DNA of 64,000 nt. Source: Curtobacterium sp. MCPF17_052 (GTDB taxonomy: Bacteria > Actinomycetota > Actinomycetes > Actinomycetales > Microbacteriaceae). Positions 60,372 through 64,000 of this stretch are shown here, in pieces. The notes under the pieces were generated by a model. The model was not told the origin of the DNA and ran no database searches. It saw nothing but the letters and a program-made list of their open reading frames with translations. Location of the stretch: contig NZ_QKSD01000011.1 of assembly GCF_003234085.1 (NCBI RefSeq), positions 74,878 to 138,877 of the forward strand. The letters run 5' to 3'. Both the position numbers and the translations under genes were made by a program. Numbering within the stretch: position 1 is the first letter of the stretch; each line of letters opens with the position of its first letter.

Positions 60372-60788
60372 TCAGCGGGGGAGCGTGTGCACCCACTCGC
60401 GGAACGAGTTCAGTGCTGGTCCCAGCAGCTGCACCGTCGGCGGCGTCTCCAGCGGATCGACGAGCAGGGTCAGGCTCTCCGCGGGAGCATCGTGGAGCCA
60501 ACGCCCGGCGGGTGAGTCGTCAGCGGCGTCGTCCGGCCACATCAGGAAGGCGATCGGCGGCTGGTTGACGTTCTCGGCGGTGTTGAGGTCGTGGTCGACG
60601 AGCTGCTGGACCTCACGCACCGCGAACACCGGTGTGACCGTGCCGTCGAAGAGCATGACGCCCGGGATGGTCTTGCCCTTGCGGCCGATCGGCAGCGGGA
60701 CGCACTGCGCCGTGACGCCGTCCGACTGCCAGGGCGCCAGCGTGCTGAGATCGACCGGTTCCGCGTCACGTCGTGCTCGTCCGAACAT
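60372..60788 (-). CDS. antisense-oriented ~140-aa protein, paralog B
   Basis: 138 aa. Starts FGRARRDAEPVDLSTLAPWQ after the Met; strands and short helices, with FLMWPDDAADDSPAGRWL and TLLVDPLETPPTVQLLGPAL typical of the pair. Intact and probably the ancestral copy, since its codon use and GC match the neighbours better than paralog A. Divergent from the gene at 60811. Confidence 0.75.
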   Translation of the reverse strand: MFGRARRDAEPVDLSTLAPWQSDGVTAQCVPLPIGRKGKTIPGVMLFDGTVTPVFAVREVQQLVDHDLNTAENVNQPPIAFLMWPDDAADDSPAGRWLHDAPAESLTLLVDPLETPPTVQLLGPALNSFREWVHTLPR

Positions 60789-60798
60789 GGGGTGAGTC

Positions 60799-60804
60799 TA
60801 GGCT
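60799..60804 (+). promoter_or_regulatory. leaderless -10 box (TAGGCT)
   Basis: TAGGCT lies 6 nt before the GTG at 60811. Confidence 0.55.
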
Positions 60805-60810
60805 CGCGGT

Positions 60811-61134
60811 GTGCGGGGGCGGCTGGAACGACTGGCGGACGCGGTCGACGCGATCGTGCCGCTCGTGCGGGAGGTCGACGACGTCGGCGGCCGCAACGCC
60901 GAGCGCTTCCAGGCGGCCGCGGACCGGTTGCGGAACGTCCCACTCGGACGAGCGGATCGGAACGCGGTCCTCCGTGATCTCGAGGCCCTGCTCGGGGCCG
61001 GGTCCGGACGGCTCTCCGACCGCTACATGGTGCACGACGACGGCCGACCCGACCTCGAGCGGTCGCGGACGTTCACCGAGCTGGTCGCGCGGATCCGCTC
61101 GCAGGCCTGGTGGCTCCGGCACCTGCCGTTCTGA
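60811..61134 (+). CDS. hypothetical helical protein
   Basis: 107 aa from a leaderless GTG. Mostly charged helices (LERLADAVDAIVPLVREVDD, then RSRTFTELVARIRSQAWWLR). No family is recognised. Divergent from antisense paralog B. Confidence 0.65.
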   Translation: MRGRLERLADAVDAIVPLVREVDDVGGRNAERFQAAADRLRNVPLGRADRNAVLRDLEALLGAGSGRLSDRYMVHDDGRPDLERSRTFTELVARIRSQAWWLRHLPF

Positions 61135-61395
61135 CCGCCGTCGTGCACATCGTCGAGCAGCACCTCCGGCGTCCCCAGATCGGGGCGTCGTGCTGACAGG
61201 TGCCGCCCCGCTGCGGTAGACAAGACAGCACGCCGGAGTCGACCCGAACGACGCCGAGCGGACGGTGCCGCCCGTGGACCCTGGATCCGCCGATGACACC
61301 GTTGCCACACCCGTGCCGGCAACCGCGTGCACGGGGCTTCGGGGATCAGGAGGGGACGCCGTGCACCGCAGGGACGGTTCAACAGGGGTGCGCCG

Positions 61396-63420
61396 ATGAC
61401 GGCGTTGGACATCGGCCGACGCGACCGTCGTCGACTGACCGTCGGCACGCCCCGCCGCCGACTCCTGGCGGTCCGGACCGTCGCCGTGCTCGCCGCGGTG
61501 TCCGGCCTGAACTACGTCGGATGGCGCTGGGTCGCCTCGGTGAACTGGCACTCGTGGTGGATCGCCGTGCCGTTGATCCTGGCCGAGACGTACAGCGTGA
61601 TCGACTCGGTGCTGTTCGCGTTCGGGGCGTGGAAGCTCCGCGAGCGCGGGGAACCACCGACGAAGCCGAGCACCGACGTGACGGTCGACGTCTTCATCAC
61701 CACCTACAACGAACCGATCGACCTGGTGATGCGCACCGCCCGGGCCGCGAAGGCGATCACGCACCCCCACACGACGTGGATCCTCGACGACGGCAACCGC
61801 CCCGAGATGCGTGCCGCTGCCGAGGCCGAGGGGCTCGGGGTGATCACCCGCGGCAAGGACTGGGTCGACCGTCCGCGGCACGCCAAGGCCGGCAACCTCA
61901 ACAACGCCCTGCTCGCGACGCAGGGGGAGTTCCTGCTCATCCTCGACGCGGACCAGGTACCGGAACCATCGATCCTCGACCGCACCCTCGGGTACTTCAA
62001 GGACGAGCGGATGGCCCTCGTGCAGACCCCGCAGTGGTTCGAGAACGTCCCCGACTCGGACCCGCTCGGCAGCCAGGCACCCCTGTTCTACGGGCCGATC
62101 CAGCAGTCGAAGGACGGCTGGAACGCCGCGTTCTTCTGCGGGTCGAACGCGATCCTCCGGCGCGAGGCCCTGATGCAGCTCGGGATCACGCGGTACGTGC
62201 GCGAGGTCGAGACCAGTGTCCAGCGGACCATCAAGACCGCGAAGAAGCTCCTCGGTCGCTCCCGCGAGACCGAGACGGACGAGCGCGTCCTCGTCGCCCT
62301 CGACGACGCAGAGGCGGTCGTCGACCGTGCCCGTGAGGATGTCGAGGCCGGCGAACCGCTGGGCGACGTGACCTACCGGTTCCAGCGCGGCATCGACGCG
62401 ATCGCGTTCCGGTTCGCCGCCGCCGACCTGGAGTCGGTGCGCGCCGACCTGCAGGAACTCGCGGCGATGTCGACCGACGCGAACACCTTCGCCGGTCTCG
62501 ACGACGCCGCGCTCGACGTCCTCGGACAGCGGGGTGCGTCCCCGGTGGCCGCGATCGAGTCGATCGCGGTGCTCGCCCGTGCCCTCGACGTGGACCGTGA
62601 CGACGAGGCGCAGGCGATCATGCCGCTGGCCACGATCTCCGTGACCGAGGACATGGCCACCGCGATGCGCCTGCACGGCCTCGGCTGGCGGTCCGCGTAC
62701 CACGACGAGATCCTGGCCAAGGGGCTCGCGCCGGAGGACCTCGAGACCATGCTCGTCCAGCGACTCCGCTGGGCGCAGGGCACCATGCAGGTCTTCTTCC
62801 GCGAGAACCCCCTGGTGCAGAAGGGACTGTCGTTCGGGCAGCGCCTGATGTACTTCTCGACAATGTGGAGCTACCTGTCCGGCTTCGCCGCCGTGGTCTA
62901 CATCGCCGCCCCGGTGCTCTGCCTGTCGTTCGGCGTCGTGCCGGTCCAGGCCTACAGCTCCGACTTCTTCGCACGGCTCATCCCGTTCCTGGTGCTCAAC
63001 CAGCTGCTGTTCTGGGTGGTCGCCGCAGGCAGACCGACCTGGCGCGGACAGCAGTACTCGCTGGCGCTGTTCCCGGTGTGGATCGAGTCCGTCACGAGCG
63101 CGTTCGAGAACGTGTTCCGCGGCCGGCCGCTCGGCTTCCGCGTGACGCCGAAGGTCCGCGACGCCACCGACGCGAAGCCGCGCTGGGACCTGGTGAAGCC
63201 GCAGCTCATCGCGATGGGGGCGCTCGCCGCCGCCCTGGTGATGATCGGCATCCGGTACCTGACCGGGCAGGCGGAGGGCATCGCGCCCCTGGTCAACACG
63301 GCCTGGGTCGTCTTCGACCTGTTCATCTTCAGCATCGTGATCCGGGCGGTCCGGTACCGCGGGCCCGCGGCCCCGGTACCCCTGGAGCACGAGTCCACGA
63401 CGGTCGGAGGACCCCTGTGA
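61396..63420 (+). CDS. BcsA-like family 2 processive glycosyltransferase with catalytic-domain insertion
   Basis: 674 aa. Two N-terminal helices, GT2 domain with DDGNRPEMRAAAE, DADQVPEPSILD (DXD), acceptor-side FFCGSNAILRREAL, base in ISVTED and QRLRWAQGTMQVFF (Q/RxxRW), then several C-terminal helices. Between GSNAIL and VTED lies an extra ~135 residues (about 275-410) of charged helices that normal cellulose-synthase-type enzymes lack. It likely polymerises a beta-linked exopolysaccharide across the membrane. Its stop overlaps the RsbW-like gene (GTGA). Confidence 0.9.
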   Translation: MTALDIGRRDRRRLTVGTPRRRLLAVRTVAVLAAVSGLNYVGWRWVASVNWHSWWIAVPLILAETYSVIDSVLFAFGAWKLRERGEPPTKPSTDVTVDVFITTYNEPIDLVMRTARAAKAITHPHTTWILDDGNRPEMRAAAEAEGLGVITRGKDWVDRPRHAKAGNLNNALLATQGEFLLILDADQVPEPSILDRTLGYFKDERMALVQTPQWFENVPDSDPLGSQAPLFYGPIQQSKDGWNAAFFCGSNAILRREALMQLGITRYVREVETSVQRTIKTAKKLLGRSRETETDERVLVALDDAEAVVDRAREDVEAGEPLGDVTYRFQRGIDAIAFRFAAADLESVRADLQELAAMSTDANTFAGLDDAALDVLGQRGASPVAAIESIAVLARALDVDRDDEAQAIMPLATISVTEDMATAMRLHGLGWRSAYHDEILAKGLAPEDLETMLVQRLRWAQGTMQVFFRENPLVQKGLSFGQRLMYFSTMWSYLSGFAAVVYIAAPVLCLSFGVVPVQAYSSDFFARLIPFLVLNQLLFWVVAAGRPTWRGQQYSLALFPVWIESVTSAFENVFRGRPLGFRVTPKVRDATDAKPRWDLVKPQLIAMGALAAALVMIGIRYLTGQAEGIAPLVNTAWVVFDLFIFSIVIRAVRYRGPAAPVPLEHESTTVGGPL

Positions 63421-63827
63421 GCACGCACGCGAGCATCGACGTCCCCGCGGTCCCGGCGTCGCTCGACACCGTGCAGGACACGTTCGCCGCCTGGTGGGAC
63501 GGCCAGGGCATCGACGACCCCACGATGCGGTTCCGGCTGGAGACCGCCCTGGTGGAGGTCGCGGCGAACGTGATCGAGCACACCCGTCGGTCGGACACGC
63601 AGGAGGGCCGTCGGTTCGTCCTCGACCTGACTACTCGGGACACCGAGCTCGTCGCCGTCCTGTCGGACAACGGCATGCCCGCGGACATCGACCTCAGCGC
63701 CGTGACGATGGCCGACCCGGAGGACGAGGGCGGCCGCGGGCTGGCGCTGGCGATCGCGGCGCTCGACCGCCTCGACCACCACCACGAGGGTGGGCGGAAC
63801 GTCTGGGTGCTGGTGTGCGCCCGCTGA
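63417..63827 (+). CDS. RsbW-like anti-sigma-factor serine/threonine kinase (GHKL ATPase)
   Basis: 136 aa from a GTG. GHKL fold with the N box ALVEVAANVIEH, the G1 box VLSDNGMPADIDL and the G2 box DEGGRGLALAIAALD. Proteins of this type bind a sigma factor or STAS partner and phosphorylate the latter. Coupled to the glycosyltransferase and to the next gene by overlaps, so it may post-translationally control polysaccharide output instead of a sigma factor. Confidence 0.9.
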   Translation: MSTHASIDVPAVPASLDTVQDTFAAWWDGQGIDDPTMRFRLETALVEVAANVIEHTRRSDTQEGRRFVLDLTTRDTELVAVLSDNGMPADIDLSAVTMADPEDEGGRGLALAIAALDRLDHHHEGGRNVWVLVCAR

Positions 63828-64000
63828 GGCAGCTCGGGACGCGGGTCGTCGCCCTCCTGGTCGTCCTCGGCGTGCTCCTGTTCGGCGGAGCCCTGCCGGC
63901 GACCGCCGCCCCGGCCACCCCGACCGCCACCCTCGTGGTGGTGGTCGAGGCGGTCGAGCGCCGCGATCGCCAGCGCCAGCCCGCGGCCGCCCTCGTCCTC
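63815..64000 (+). CDS. secreted protein, N-terminal part
   Basis: The GTG at 63815 overlaps the end of the kinase gene. A signal peptide (RQLGTRVVALLVVLGVLLFG, cleavage near ATA-AP) is followed by a Pro/Thr/Val-rich mature start. The gene leaves the window after 62 codons. A role in exopolysaccharide export or modification would fit the operon but cannot be seen. Confidence 0.65.
   Translation, partial: MRPLRQLGTRVVALLVVLGVLLFGGALPATAAPATPTATLVVVVEAVERRDRQRQPAAALVL

Noticed and set aside
60766..63390. Long antisense open frame opposite the BcsA-like gene
   Set aside because: Same reason: the plus strand carries the full GT2 signature, and the opposite frame has no recognisable domain.

Overview
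The window is high-GC DNA (roughly 70% by eye) from an actinobacterium. I would place it in the Microbacteriaceae, probably Curtobacterium or a close relative. This rests on GC-rich codon use, frequent GTG starts, ATGA/GTGA operon overlaps, many leaderless -10 boxes (TANNNT placed 6-8 nt before the start codon) and the gene families present. The placement is inferred from sequence style, not from a database search.

Layout. 1-9.9 kb: start of a phosphate transporter, an alpha/beta hydrolase, a lipoate ligase, a DHA2-type efflux pump and phosphoglucomutase. 10-14.4 kb: a leftward sugar/SAM-salvage cluster with MTA phosphorylase, NAD-dependent epimerase, GT2, a DUF2064 transferase and a methyltransferase. 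14.5-17.2 kb: a compact molybdenum cofactor operon, moeA-moaC-mogA-moaE. 17.3-21 kb: membrane proteins, an ABC-F ATPase, a MarR regulator and tRNA-Gln(TTG). 21.1-24.6 kb: a lower-GC patch behind the tRNA that looks acquired. It holds a truncated acetyltransferase, a secreted VVADP-type protein with a small membrane partner, and a broken IS3 element. 24.6-38.4 kb: AraC regulators, a fatty acid desaturase, a divergent MBL/MarR pair on a perfect palindrome, DUF427, a secreted GH43 enzyme, and a GMC oxidoreductase with an unusual fused partner. 38.7-42.6 kb: an envelope-stress locus (three Asp23-type proteins, membrane anchors, CsbD, GlsB). 42.6-45.6 kb: two more AraC proteins, one with a second HTH. 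45.8-50.8 kb: a second DHA2 pump with TetR and divergent MarR, then a TetR/SDR pair. 50.9-52.7 kb: a DEAD-box helicase. 52.9-60.8 kb: a WXG100 protein, a giant RHS/YD-repeat toxin-like protein and two tandem C-terminal/immunity-like cassettes. 61.4-64 kb: a BcsA-like glycosyltransferase coupled to an RsbW-like kinase and the start of a secreted protein.

The most interesting area is 57.8-60.8 kb. The sequence RHS C-terminus, four-helix membrane protein, antisense ~140-aa protein is followed by a second, degraded copy of the same three-part layout: an orphan C-terminal fragment, a frameshifted membrane protein and a paralogous antisense gene. This suggests a displaced toxin/immunity cassette in which the antisense gene is part of the unit. 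Other strong signals are an operator shared by the two efflux pumps, leaderless promoters placed in the arms of one palindrome, an alpha/beta hydrolase fused to a gluconate-dehydrogenase-subunit-3-like domain, and an approximately 135-residue insertion in the BcsA-like catalytic domain.
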